This document shows, piece after piece, positions 17,714 through 26,053 of a stretch of DNA of 64,000 bases. The translations under genes and the position numbers were made by a program. Position 1 is the stretch's first letter. Every line of letters begins with the position of its first letter. This DNA comes from Mesorhizobium sp. GTDB taxonomy: Bacteria > Pseudomonadota > Alphaproteobacteria > Rhizobiales > Rhizobiaceae. The DNA lies in contig SAPZ01000001.1 of the NCBI GenBank assembly GCA_004020875.1, positions 1 through 64,000 on the forward strand. Direction: 5' to 3'. Under the pieces are notes generated by a model that did no database searches, was not told the DNA's origin, and worked only from the letters and a program-made list of their open reading frames with translations.

Positions 17714-19273
17714 ATGAGCGTTGACGTTTTGCAGGGGCGCACCATGGGGCAGGGTCAATTGCCGGCACCGATGATCGAAGTTCGCGCCGTTTCGAAAAAC
17801 TTCGGCCCCACGCGGGCTCTTATCGACGTGTCCATCTCGGTGGCCTCGGGTGAGATGCGGGCCCTCGTCGGCCGCAACGGCGCCGGCAAGTCCACCATGG
17901 TCTCGTTGCTGACGGGATTGCTGGCGCCAGATCGCGGCGAGCTTTTGATCGGGGGGATGCCGCCGGCCTCGGCGCAAGCCGTGGCCTGCGTCTATCAGCA
18001 TTCACGACTGGTGCCGGCGATGAGTGTCGCAGAAAACATCATGATGGGAGGCTACCCGCGTGGGACCTGGGGCCAGATAAGCTGGCCGCGTTTACGCGAA
18101 GCGGCCAGTCGCGAGCTCGAACCTTGGGGCCTGGCCAACATTGCCTCGCGCCTTGTTGAGGAAATTGACCCGGTCCAGGCCAAAGTCGTGGAGATTTGCA
18201 GGGCGCTCGCGCGTTCTCCCCGCGTGGTGTTGCTCGACGAGCCGACGGCTGGGTTGGACAGGCGCGATGCCGAACGCCTTTTCGACTTCATCGGTCAGCT
18301 GAAGGAGCGCGCGGTCACGTTGATTTATGTCTCCCATCATTTGGATGAGATCTATCGTCTATGCGATTCAGCCACGGTGCTGCGCGATGCCAGGCACATC
18401 GTCACGGCCAAGCTCGGCGACCTGCCAAAACAGGCACTGATCGACGCAATGGTCGGCCAACAAACCCAATCACCTTTTCTGGGGCACAGCGATAGCAAAA
18501 CACGAAGTGCCGTCGAGTTGCCAAGGGTCGAGGAGGGTATCAGGCTTGAGGTCAAGGGCCTGACGGTCACGCAACAGGTAGTGGATGTAGATCTTGCGGT
18601 CAGGCGCGGGGAGTGCGTCGGCATTGCCGGGCTAGAGGGATCGGGCAAGGCCGAGTTCGGCTCGGCGCTGGCAGGACTGATCAAGCCGGACGCCGGGGTG
18701 GTGCGGATCGACGGTGAAAGCTTCAGACTGGGCGACGTGCGCGCCGCCCTTCGCGCCGGGATCGGCTATGTTCCGCAGAACCGCCACGCGCAAGGAATGG
18801 TCACATTGCTGCCCGTCAGCGAGAACGCGACCATGACCGCCACCCGGATGCTCGCTCGGCCACTCATACCTGGGCTTCTCGACGTGCTTTTTCAGTCGGA
18901 CCGCGAGAAGGCCTATGAGCGTTTGGCCAGGCAGTGGCAGATCGTGGCCGCCTCACCGCAACAATTGATCGGCGAGCTAAGCGGCGGCAACCAGCAAAAA
19001 TGCGTCATGGCGCGGGGCCTTGCTACCGACCCCAAGGTTCTGGTGCTGCAGAACCCGACCGCCGGTATTGATGTGGCTGCCAAGGCTTCGATCATGCGCT
19101 CGCTGCGCGACATACTCGCCAGGGGGGCAAGCGTTGTCGTCATTTCCGAGGATGCGGACGATTTCGCGCTCTGTTCCAGAGTTGTCGTGCTCAATAGGGG
19201 CAGGGTCGGCCGGGAACTGGGGGCCGAGTGGAGCGAAGGCGAGCTTGTCGCAGCCATGCAGGGAGTTGAGTGA
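17714..19273 (+). CDS. Sugar-type ABC transporter, dual ATPase (RbsA-like)
   Basis: A 519-residue fused ABC ATPase. Domain 1 has GRNGAGKST and VVLLDEPTAGLD, but its signature region reads IDPVQAKVVEICRAL instead of LSxGQ, so this half is unusual. Domain 2 has GLEGSGKAE, LSGGNQQK and VLVLQNPTAGID. This is the layout of ribose/simple-sugar importers. GAGGATCGGG precedes the ATG at 17714, although 17744 is an alternative. The permease follows with overlapping stop and start. No periplasmic binding protein lies beside it. The 209-bp leader contains no AAACGTTT operator. Confidence 0.88.
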   Translation: MSVDVLQGRTMGQGQLPAPMIEVRAVSKNFGPTRALIDVSISVASGEMRALVGRNGAGKSTMVSLLTGLLAPDRGELLIGGMPPASAQAVACVYQHSRLVPAMSVAENIMMGGYPRGTWGQISWPRLREAASRELEPWGLANIASRLVEEIDPVQAKVVEICRALARSPRVVLLDEPTAGLDRRDAERLFDFIGQLKERAVTLIYVSHHLDEIYRLCDSATVLRDARHIVTAKLGDLPKQALIDAMVGQQTQSPFLGHSDSKTRSAVELPRVEEGIRLEVKGLTVTQQVVDVDLAVRRGECVGIAGLEGSGKAEFGSALAGLIKPDAGVVRIDGESFRLGDVRAALRAGIGYVPQNRHAQGMVTLLPVSENATMTATRMLARPLIPGLLDVLFQSDREKAYERLARQWQIVAASPQQLIGELSGGNQQKCVMARGLATDPKVLVLQNPTAGIDVAAKASIMRSLRDILARGASVVVISEDADDFALCSRVVVLNRGRVGRELGAEWSEGELVAAMQGVE

Positions 19274-20355
19274 TGTCGGCGCGAATCTCCTCAGGTACGC
19301 CTTCAGTCGGCACGTCGGGCGCGGCATTCCAGCTTTTCGGCGGCTTGCGTCAAATCGTATTGCTGCCCGTTATCGCGCTGTTGATCGTTTTCGGCAGCCT
19401 TGTCCACCCGGCGTTCCTGACCTGGAACAATGTGACGACCAACATCCTTGCAGCCTCGGCGGTGCTCGCCGTGTTGGTGGTCGCTGAATCGATGCTAATC
19501 ATCGCTGGCAAGTTCGACCTCTCCCTGCAATCTCTGGTGGCGCTGGCGCCGATGATCTCTGCCATCCTGGTGGTTCCGGTCGAGTCCTATGGCAACGGCC
19601 TCGACCTCAATCCGATCTTTGGCCTCGTTGTCCTGTTTGCTGTCGGCGCGGCTGTCGGCATCCTCAACGGCCTGCTTGTCGCTCGGTTGAACCTCAACGC
19701 CTTCATCGTGACGCTGGCCATGCTGATCCTCTTGCAAGGCATCACCCTCGGCATATCGCGCGGCAAGACCATCTACAACCTGCCGGATGCCTACACCTTC
19801 ATTGGCCGCGCCGCGCCGCTCGGCGTTCCGCTTGAGGTGTGGATCGCCCTGGCGGTGATCGCCGTGGCGGCATGGTTCCTGCGCTTCAGCGTGATCGGCA
19901 GGCAAATCTACGCGATCGGCGGAAATGTCGACGCCGCCCGCGCCACCGGGGTGAAGGTCGAGCGAGTAGTATTCGGGCTGTTCGTCGTCGCCAGTCTTCT
20001 CGCTTCGCTGGCGGGCTGGCTCATGACCGCCCGTATCGCATCGGTCACCGCCAATCAGGGCAACGGCATCATTTTTACGGTTTTCGCGGCCTCCGTCATC
20101 GGCGGCATCGATCTGAATGGAGGCCGCGGGCAGATCCTTGGGGCGGCGACGGGCGTGCTTTTGCTGGGCATCATCCAGAATCTTTTGGTTCTGTCCCAGG
20201 TGCCGGCCTTTTGGGTAATGGCCATCTATGGGGCTGTTATCCTGCTATCGCTGATGCTGAGCGCGGCCGCAAGCTCGGGTGGCGCAATCCTCGGGTCGAT
20301 ATGGATAGGCACAGGCGGCGTCACAGGGCAGGCCAAGGCTGGGGAGCGGGCATGA
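19273..20355 (+). CDS. Sugar-type ABC transporter permease (RbsC-like)
   Basis: A 360-residue inner-membrane permease of the BPD_transp_2 family with about ten hydrophobic segments. Typical segments are ESMLIIAGKFDLSLQSLVAL and GILNGLLVARLNLNAFIVTLA, with ASVIGGIDLNGGRG near the C-terminus. The start is ATG 19273 or the GTG one codon earlier. Both overlap the ATPase stop. It overlaps the next small frame at its 3' end (ATGA at 20352). Confidence 0.88.
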   Translation: MSARISSGTPSVGTSGAAFQLFGGLRQIVLLPVIALLIVFGSLVHPAFLTWNNVTTNILAASAVLAVLVVAESMLIIAGKFDLSLQSLVALAPMISAILVVPVESYGNGLDLNPIFGLVVLFAVGAAVGILNGLLVARLNLNAFIVTLAMLILLQGITLGISRGKTIYNLPDAYTFIGRAAPLGVPLEVWIALAVIAVAAWFLRFSVIGRQIYAIGGNVDAARATGVKVERVVFGLFVVASLLASLAGWLMTARIASVTANQGNGIIFTVFAASVIGGIDLNGGRGQILGAATGVLLLGIIQNLLVLSQVPAFWVMAIYGAVILLSLMLSAAASSGGAILGSIWIGTGGVTGQAKAGERA

Positions 20356-20555
20356 AGGGTGAAAATGCTACCGAGGCATTGATGAGTCATTTGAGCAGGG
20401 CCGACCTGGACGCGACCGACCTGGCGCCGACCACGCTTGAGCTGGCGCTGGAGTGGGATGGCCGGGCCCGCAAAGTTCGCGAGCTCGTCGAATCCAGGAT
20501 CGCGCCGGCGAGAGGACCGGCAACCATTTTCATTCCGTGCAGCCGGGGAATTTAG
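20352..20555 (+). CDS. Small uncharacterised protein, translationally coupled
   Basis: A 67-residue frame whose ATG overlaps the permease stop (ATGA) and which ends 7 bp before the amidase start. The product is soluble-looking, with an acidic N-half (RADLDATDLAPTTLELALEW) and a basic stretch afterwards. I do not recognise it. Its tight packing between permease and amidase supports translation. It could also be the remnant of a larger gene whose 5' end was lost. Confidence 0.45.
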   Translation: MKGENATEALMSHLSRADLDATDLAPTTLELALEWDGRARKVRELVESRIAPARGPATIFIPCSRGI

Positions 20556-20562
20556 TTCGACC

Positions 20563-21981
20563 ATGACCGAAACTTCACAAGACCTGCTTTCCGGCGGCAT
20601 CATGGAGACCGGCAGCGGGCTGCGCGCCCGCGATTTCTCCATCCCCGAGCTCGTTGCCGCTTCGCTCGAGCGCATCGCCTCGATCGGGCATCTCAACAGC
20701 TTCATTGATGTCTATGCCGACGAAGCCATGAAAGTCGCGAACCATCACCAGGGTTTGCTCGATGCAGGTTATGTTTTCGGACCGCTTCACGGCATTCCGA
20801 TTGCGCTCAAGGACAACATCGACATCGCAGGCAAGCGCACGACCGCAGGCAGCGCCTTGCTTGCCGATAACATCGCAAAACAGGACGCTACATTGACCGC
20901 CGCCCTCAAACGGGCGGGTGCCGTTATCGTCGGCAAGAACAACCTGCACGAATTCGCCTGGGGCGGCACGACCATCAATGCGACCTACGGCAACGCGCGA
21001 AACCCGTGGAATCCTGAGCACAGCCCTGCCGGTTCCAGTGGAGGATCCGGAGCGGCCGTAGCCACGCGCGCGGTGTTCGCCTCGATCGGCACCGATACCG
21101 GCGGATCGATCCGCATTCCGTCCTCGTTCAATGGCGTGACAGGGATAAGGCCATCGATCGGGCGCGTCAGCAATTCGGGTGTTTTTCCACTTGCCTGGAG
21201 TCTTGATACGGCTGGCCCGTTGGCAAAGAGCGCGGTGGATTGTGCGATCGTGCTGCAGGCCATCGCCGGGCACGATCCGAACGACCGGCAGAGCGCACGG
21301 GCGCTTGTGCCAGATCTATATGAGCAGATCGATCTGCCTTTGCGCGGGGCGCGACTCGGCCTCATCGAGGACTATTCCCGCAAGGCCGTTCAGCCAGATG
21401 TGCGCGATGCGTTCGACGCTGCAACGGCCACCTTCGAGCGGCTGGGCGCAGTCATCGTCCCGATCAGGCTCAGCGATCTCGAAGCTTTGATGGATGCCAT
21501 GATCATCATCGACGCCGCGGAGCCGAGCGCGATCCATGCGCCCTGGCTGCGCGAGCGTGCCGTCGACTACGGCGCCGATGTGCGTGCGCAGCTCGAGGCT
21601 GGCTTTGTCTTTTCCGCCGTTGACTACGTTCAGGCGCAGCGCTATCGCGCTCATATCTGTCATCAGTTCACCGAAGCCTTCGGGCTCGTCGATGCGATAC
21701 TGACGCCGACGATCGCCTATACCGCGCCCAGGATCGGTCAGCTTGACGTCGAGATCGACGGGACCATGAAGAACATCCTGGCCAACAACATGCAATTCAC
21801 CTCGCTCGCGAGCCTGACCGGCCTGCCGGCGATGAGCGTGCCTGTCGGCTTCGACTCTTCGGGGCTGCCTATCGGACTGCAGATCATCGGCCCGGCGCTT
21901 GGCGAGGATCAGGTGCTTCGTATTGGCGCGGGGCTGCAGGCGAGCCTCGATTGTTACCGCAAGGCTCCACCCGGATTTTAA
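20563..21981 (+). CDS. Amidase-signature hydrolase (GatA-like)
   Basis: A full-length 472-residue amidase. The triad is Lys83 (IALKDN), the GSSGGSG loop near residues 158-164 and Ser182 (DTGGSIR). The C-terminal MSVPVGFDSSGLPIGLQIIGP is complete, unlike the amidase at the window start. The start at 20563 follows GGGGA. It closes the RbsA/RbsC-like transport operon, so the imported compound is likely its substrate or precursor (inference). A stand-alone tRNA amidotransferase role is unlikely because GatB/GatC are not adjacent and the context is catabolic. Confidence 0.88.
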   Translation: MTETSQDLLSGGIMETGSGLRARDFSIPELVAASLERIASIGHLNSFIDVYADEAMKVANHHQGLLDAGYVFGPLHGIPIALKDNIDIAGKRTTAGSALLADNIAKQDATLTAALKRAGAVIVGKNNLHEFAWGGTTINATYGNARNPWNPEHSPAGSSGGSGAAVATRAVFASIGTDTGGSIRIPSSFNGVTGIRPSIGRVSNSGVFPLAWSLDTAGPLAKSAVDCAIVLQAIAGHDPNDRQSARALVPDLYEQIDLPLRGARLGLIEDYSRKAVQPDVRDAFDAATATFERLGAVIVPIRLSDLEALMDAMIIIDAAEPSAIHAPWLRERAVDYGADVRAQLEAGFVFSAVDYVQAQRYRAHICHQFTEAFGLVDAILTPTIAYTAPRIGQLDVEIDGTMKNILANNMQFTSLASLTGLPAMSVPVGFDSSGLPIGLQIIGPALGEDQVLRIGAGLQASLDCYRKAPPGF

Positions 21982-22176
21982 GACGTGTTGCCCGAAGGCG
22001 TGCATCGGTTTGGCGTGACGACATGCACCCAAGCAGCCTTGGCACGTCGACTGAATCGTTTTGGCGCGACGCGATAAAGGGGCGCCCGCGTCCTGAACAT
22101 TGGGCAGGCCGCTATCGCGGAAGGTTTCGCCGAAGGGTGCTGGCAATCGCTTTGGCAAGTATGTGTCAGATACCAG

Positions 22177-22212
22177 CGGGCGGTCGGGCAATGGTGTTCG
22201 CCTGACCGCCCG
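22177..22212. terminator. Bidirectional hairpin between convergent genes
   Basis: A 13-bp GC-rich stem (CGGGCGGTC arm, one G-T pair) with a 10-nt loop lies between the amidase and the convergent aldehyde dehydrogenase. There is no long T-run, but the position and strength suit a shared terminator. The rest of 21982-22218 shows nothing recognisable. Confidence 0.6.
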
Positions 22213-22218
22213 TGCGCG

Positions 22219-23721
22219 TCAGGACAGCTTTGCTGCCACGGCCTTTACCTCCGTGTAGAGATCCAATGCGTCCTTGCCCAGCTCTCTGCCCCAGCCGGAT
22301 TGCTTGTAACCGCCAAACGGCCATGCGGGCTCGGCATAGTTATGCGTGTTGATACCTATGCCTCCGGACTTGATCTTGCGGGCCATGATGTGCGCGGTCC
22401 TCAAGTCCCTCGTCCAAATACTGGCGCGCAAGCCGTAGATCGTATCATTGGCGAATTTGGCCACGGCATCGAGCTCGTCGTCGTCGTAGGACTGGACGCA
22501 CACGACAGGCCCGAAGATCTCCTCCTGGACGACACGCATGTTGCGGTTGGTCTGCGCGAGCACTGTCGGCTGGACAAAGTAGCCCCGCTCACCCGCGATG
22601 CCACCGCCTGTCACCACCTCGGCGCCCTGCTCACGGCCGGAATCGAGATAGCCTTGCACCCGCTCGCGCTGCTTGCGTGAGACCAGGGGGCCAAGTGTGG
22701 TCTTGAGGTCAAGTCCGTGGCCGAGCTTGAGACTTGCAGCGGCTTCGGCCACCCCCTCGACGACCTTATCGTAAACGGCTTTGTGGGCGAACAGACGAGA
22801 GCTGGCTGTACAGGTCTGGCCCTGATTGTAGAATATGGCGTCCGCCGTTCCCGCGATGGCGTTGTCGAGGTCGGCGTCCGGGAAAATGATGGCGGGCGAC
22901 TTGCCGCCAAGTTCCAGCGAGACGCGCTTGAGGTTGCCGACGGAGGACTGCACGATCCGCTTACCGATCGTGGTCGACCCGGTGAAGGCAATCTTGTCGA
23001 CGTCGCGGTGCTCGGCGAGTGCAGCGCCGGCCGTAGCGCCATATCCCGTCACCAGGTTGAAGACACCGGCAGGCACGCCTGCCTCCAGCGAAAGCTCGGC
23101 CAGGCGCAGGGCGGTGAGCGGAGTCAACTCCGAGGGCTTGAGCACGATCGTGCAGCCGGCGGCGAGGGCAGGCGCAACTTTCCAGGAGGCCATCGTGATT
23201 GGATAGTTCCAAGGGATGATCTGGCCGACGACGCCGATCGGTTCCTTGATCGTGTAGGCGTGGTAGTCGCCAGGCGACGACACCGGGATAGTGTCGCCGG
23301 TCAGACGGGTCGGTGCGCCGGCGAAGTAGCGGAAGACCGCGATCGCATCGGGGATGTCGTCCGTCCGGGCCTTCCTCAGCGGCTTGCCGACATCAATCGA
23401 CTCGAGCTCGGCCAGCTGCTCGGAATGCCGCTCCAGCAGGTCGGCCAAGCGCCACAGGATCTTCGCTCGATCCGCGGGCTTCATCTTGGGCCAGGGTCCG
23501 GTCTCAAACGCGCGCCGTGCCGCTTTGACTGCTTCCTCGACATCCTGTCGGTCTCCGGCTTGTACGGTCGCAATGACCTCTTCGGTTGCGGGATCCTCCA
23601 CGGCTATCGTGCCGCCGCTGCTGGCTTCGACCCATTTGCCGTCGATGAGCAGTTTGTGCTCTCGGGCCAGAAAGGCGGAGGTGGCCGGAAGCAGAGCCGG
23701 CCGTATCACATCGATCTTCAT
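22219..23721 (-). CDS. Aldehyde dehydrogenase (betaine-aldehyde/GABA-aldehyde type)
   Basis: A 500-residue NAD(P)-dependent aldehyde dehydrogenase. Visible are IIPWNYPITM, the FTGSTTIGKRI cofactor loop, the general base Glu in LELGGKSP, the nucleophile Cys in NQGQTCTASSR and the C-terminal PFGGYKQSGWGRE. The start at 23721 (MKIDVIRPALLP) is chosen from family length and the upstream AAGGATGATGAG. It is divergent from the CaiB gene with a LacI-type operator between. It probably oxidises an aldehyde made in the amidase-linked pathway to the acid that is then CoA-activated (inference). Confidence 0.92.
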   Translation of the reverse strand: MKIDVIRPALLPATSAFLAREHKLLIDGKWVEASSGGTIAVEDPATEEVIATVQAGDRQDVEEAVKAARRAFETGPWPKMKPADRAKILWRLADLLERHSEQLAELESIDVGKPLRKARTDDIPDAIAVFRYFAGAPTRLTGDTIPVSSPGDYHAYTIKEPIGVVGQIIPWNYPITMASWKVAPALAAGCTIVLKPSELTPLTALRLAELSLEAGVPAGVFNLVTGYGATAGAALAEHRDVDKIAFTGSTTIGKRIVQSSVGNLKRVSLELGGKSPAIIFPDADLDNAIAGTADAIFYNQGQTCTASSRLFAHKAVYDKVVEGVAEAAASLKLGHGLDLKTTLGPLVSRKQRERVQGYLDSGREQGAEVVTGGGIAGERGYFVQPTVLAQTNRNMRVVQEEIFGPVVCVQSYDDDELDAVAKFANDTIYGLRASIWTRDLRTAHIMARKIKSGGIGINTHNYAEPAWPFGGYKQSGWGRELGKDALDLYTEVKAVAAKLS

Positions 23722-23838
23722 CTCATCATCCTTGCTTCGCGCGGCTTCGTTGAGGGATTGCGCTGTTCGAGATCCGTTTGTCGTTAGACGCGGAACGGGC
23801 AAACAGGCGCTTGCATCGTCAGCCGCAGCAGATAATAA

Positions 23839-23852
23839 TAAAAACGTTTCTA
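23839..23852. promoter_or_regulatory. LacI-family operator, site 2
   Basis: TAAAAACGTTTCTA, identical to the site at 16329-16342, in the 177-bp divergent promoter between the aldehyde dehydrogenase and CaiB operons. It implies joint repression of both operons by the LacI regulator at 16440. Confidence 0.72.
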
Positions 23853-23898
23853 TAGTGAGCGCAAGCGATTTGTGCTCTGGTCGGACGGAGAGACTGGC

Positions 23899-25068
23899 AT
23901 GGCGGCGAAAACTACGGGTGGTCCTCTCGACGGGCTGAAGGTCCTCGACCTGTCCCGATTCATCGCCGGACCATACTGTGCCATGGTCCTCGGCGATCTT
24001 GGTGCCGACGTGGCCAAGATCGAACGGTTGCAAGGTGGCGACGACGTCCGGGCATTGAGCCCCAAGATCAATGGTGAGAGTGTCTATTTCTTTGTCTTCA
24101 ATCGCAACAAGCGCAGCCTGACGCTGGATTTTCGCGATCCCGAAAGCCAGGGCCTGCTGCGGCGGCTGATAGCGCAAGCCGATGTACTGGTGGAGAATTT
24201 TCGCCCCGGAACCATGGAGAAGATGGGGCTCGGCTGGGATGAGGTGCGCAAGATCAACCCACGCATCGTGATGGCCCGCATCTCGGGATTTGGACAGACC
24301 GGCGCCAGGGCCGGCGAACCATGTTTCGACGCTATCGCCCAGGCGCTGAGCGGGCTGATGTCGCTCACTGGCGAGGCGGACGGACCGCCAACCATCGCCG
24401 GGACGTTCGTCGTCGACTATGCCACCGCTCTTTATTCAGCGATCGGCATTCTGGCGGCGATACAGGAGCGTCACCGCACGAATCTGGGGAAATTGGTCGA
24501 TGTGAGCCTGGTTGGCGCCGGCATTTCTCTCCTGGTAACCGCAGTCGCCGAGCAAGGGGCTCTTGGCCGCACGATGTCTCGGGTCGGCAATCGCGACCGC
24601 TATTCGGCGCCGGCTCAGGTGTTCAAGGCGAGGGACGGCGCGTGGCTCTATCTGATTGCCGGCAATGACGTGCATTTCCCGCGCTTGGCTCGCGCCATGG
24701 GCCGAGAGGATCTTCTCGGCGATAGGCGCTTTTCGACGCTGCAGGCAAGGATGGAGAATGTTGACGCCATCGAGCTCATCGTGGGCGCCTATGTCGCCGA
24801 AGCTGAAAGCGAGGACGTCCTGTCGCGCATGCAGGCCGCGGAAGTGCCCTGCGCGAAAGTCGCCGACCTCCAGGCGCTTCTTGACGATCCTTACGTTAAG
24901 GAGGCAGGCCACATCGTCACGATGGAGCATAAGGTGATGGGCCGCGTGCCGTCCCAGGCCAATCCGATAAGGCTGGACGGGCGGCGTCTTCAAATGCGCA
25001 TGGCCGCGCCGCTGCTTGGCGAACACAATGACGACATCGTGGCCGATTGGATCGGAGAAGAGCGGTGA
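23899..25068 (+). CDS. CaiB/BaiF-type (family III) CoA-transferase, second copy
   Basis: A 389-residue family III CoA-transferase, with VLDLSRFIAGPYCAMVLGD, the ENFRPG loop and catalytic Asp144 in FDAIAQALSGLMS. The ATG at 23899 is preferred over a GTG 27 bp upstream because of GGAGAG spacing. It is the first gene of an operon with a GctA/GctB-like pair. It would load CoA onto the acid produced by the aldehyde dehydrogenase, and the GctA/B-like complex would act on the resulting CoA ester (inference). Confidence 0.88.
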   Translation: MAAKTTGGPLDGLKVLDLSRFIAGPYCAMVLGDLGADVAKIERLQGGDDVRALSPKINGESVYFFVFNRNKRSLTLDFRDPESQGLLRRLIAQADVLVENFRPGTMEKMGLGWDEVRKINPRIVMARISGFGQTGARAGEPCFDAIAQALSGLMSLTGEADGPPTIAGTFVVDYATALYSAIGILAAIQERHRTNLGKLVDVSLVGAGISLLVTAVAEQGALGRTMSRVGNRDRYSAPAQVFKARDGAWLYLIAGNDVHFPRLARAMGREDLLGDRRFSTLQARMENVDAIELIVGAYVAEAESEDVLSRMQAAEVPCAKVADLQALLDDPYVKEAGHIVTMEHKVMGRVPSQANPIRLDGRRLQMRMAAPLLGEHNDDIVADWIGEER

Positions 25069-25113
25069 AGGACAAGGGTTGGCGTCGGGCCCCGAAAGAC
25101 CTGATCTCGCAGA

Positions 25114-25130
25114 AAAATCGAAACGATTTT
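25114..25130. promoter_or_regulatory. Inverted repeat upstream of second GctA-like gene
   Basis: AAAATCG-AAA-CGATTTT, a perfect 7-bp-arm palindrome in the 82-bp gap between the CaiB and GctA-like genes. It resembles the LacI operators in AT-flanked CG-containing halves but has a different centre. It might be an internal operator or promoter element. Confidence 0.35.
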
Positions 25131-25150
25131 ATGTGGAGCATTCGAATCTG

Positions 25151-26053
25151 ATGAACGCCCGGTCTTCCAAGGTTGTAAGCCTCTGTGAGGCGGCGTCGAC
25201 GATCAAGGATGGATGCCGCCTGACGCTTGGCGGCTTTGCGGTCTATCAAAAACCGATGGCGCTGGTGCGCGAACTGGCGCGCCAGGCGCGCAAGGATCTG
25301 GTGATCGTGGGCGCGGCCCATTCCTTCGACGTCGACATGCTTTGTGCCGCCGGCTGTCTCAAGCGCATCGAGACATCCTATGTCGGGCTCGAGAGGTTCG
25401 GGCTCGCCCGCAATTTCCGCCGACTGGCCGAAAAAGGTGGGATCGAAATCGTCGACTACCCGGAGTTGATCAGCCTGGACCGCTTCCGGGCTGACCAGGA
25501 GGGTCTCGAATTCTGGCCGGTCGAGGGTCTAGGCGGCAACGATGTCATCAGGTTCAACGCCGAGATAAAGGAGATCACCTGCCCCGTCAGCGGCAGGCTT
25601 CTGCATGCCGTCCCAGCCGCCAAGCCGGATGTCGTCGTCATCCATGCCATTGCCGCGGATGAGGAGGGCAATGTGGTTATCCCGGCGCGCCGGCTGTTTC
25701 CCCAGAGCGCCGACATAACTTTCTCCAGGGCCTGCGACCACGTCATTGTCACGGCCGAGAAGATCGTGCCGCGCTCTTTCATCAAGCGTCATGCGCGGTT
25801 GGTGGAGATACCCTCATATCGTGTCAACGCGGTTGTCGAAGTGCCGTTCGGCTCGCATCCCACGCCGACGCTTGGCCGCTACATCGCTGACGACCAGCAC
25901 ATGGCCGAATATGTCGAGGCGAGTGGCGCCGAGGTGCGCTTCACCAGATATCTGGAGCGTTACGTGCATTCCCCGCAAACCCATTTCGACTATCTGGACC
26001 TGCTCGGCAGCAGGCGCCTTACAAGTCTCCAGGATTTGGATTCTCTGCAATGA
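25151..26053 (+). CDS. Glutaconate-CoA-transferase-like subunit A (copy 2)
   Basis: A 300-residue alpha subunit of the GctA/IpdA-like family. Features are CRLTLGGFAVYQKPMALVREL, LERFGLARNFRRLAEKGGIEIVDY and VEVPFGSHPTP toward the end. The start at 25151 was picked because the length then equals that of copy 1 (300 residues). Subunit B follows with ATGA overlap. It is paralogous to 15352-16254 but clearly diverged, so the two complexes probably handle different CoA esters. Confidence 0.83.
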   Translation: MNARSSKVVSLCEAASTIKDGCRLTLGGFAVYQKPMALVRELARQARKDLVIVGAAHSFDVDMLCAAGCLKRIETSYVGLERFGLARNFRRLAEKGGIEIVDYPELISLDRFRADQEGLEFWPVEGLGGNDVIRFNAEIKEITCPVSGRLLHAVPAAKPDVVVIHAIAADEEGNVVIPARRLFPQSADITFSRACDHVIVTAEKIVPRSFIKRHARLVEIPSYRVNAVVEVPFGSHPTPTLGRYIADDQHMAEYVEASGAEVRFTRYLERYVHSPQTHFDYLDLLGSRRLTSLQDLDSLQ

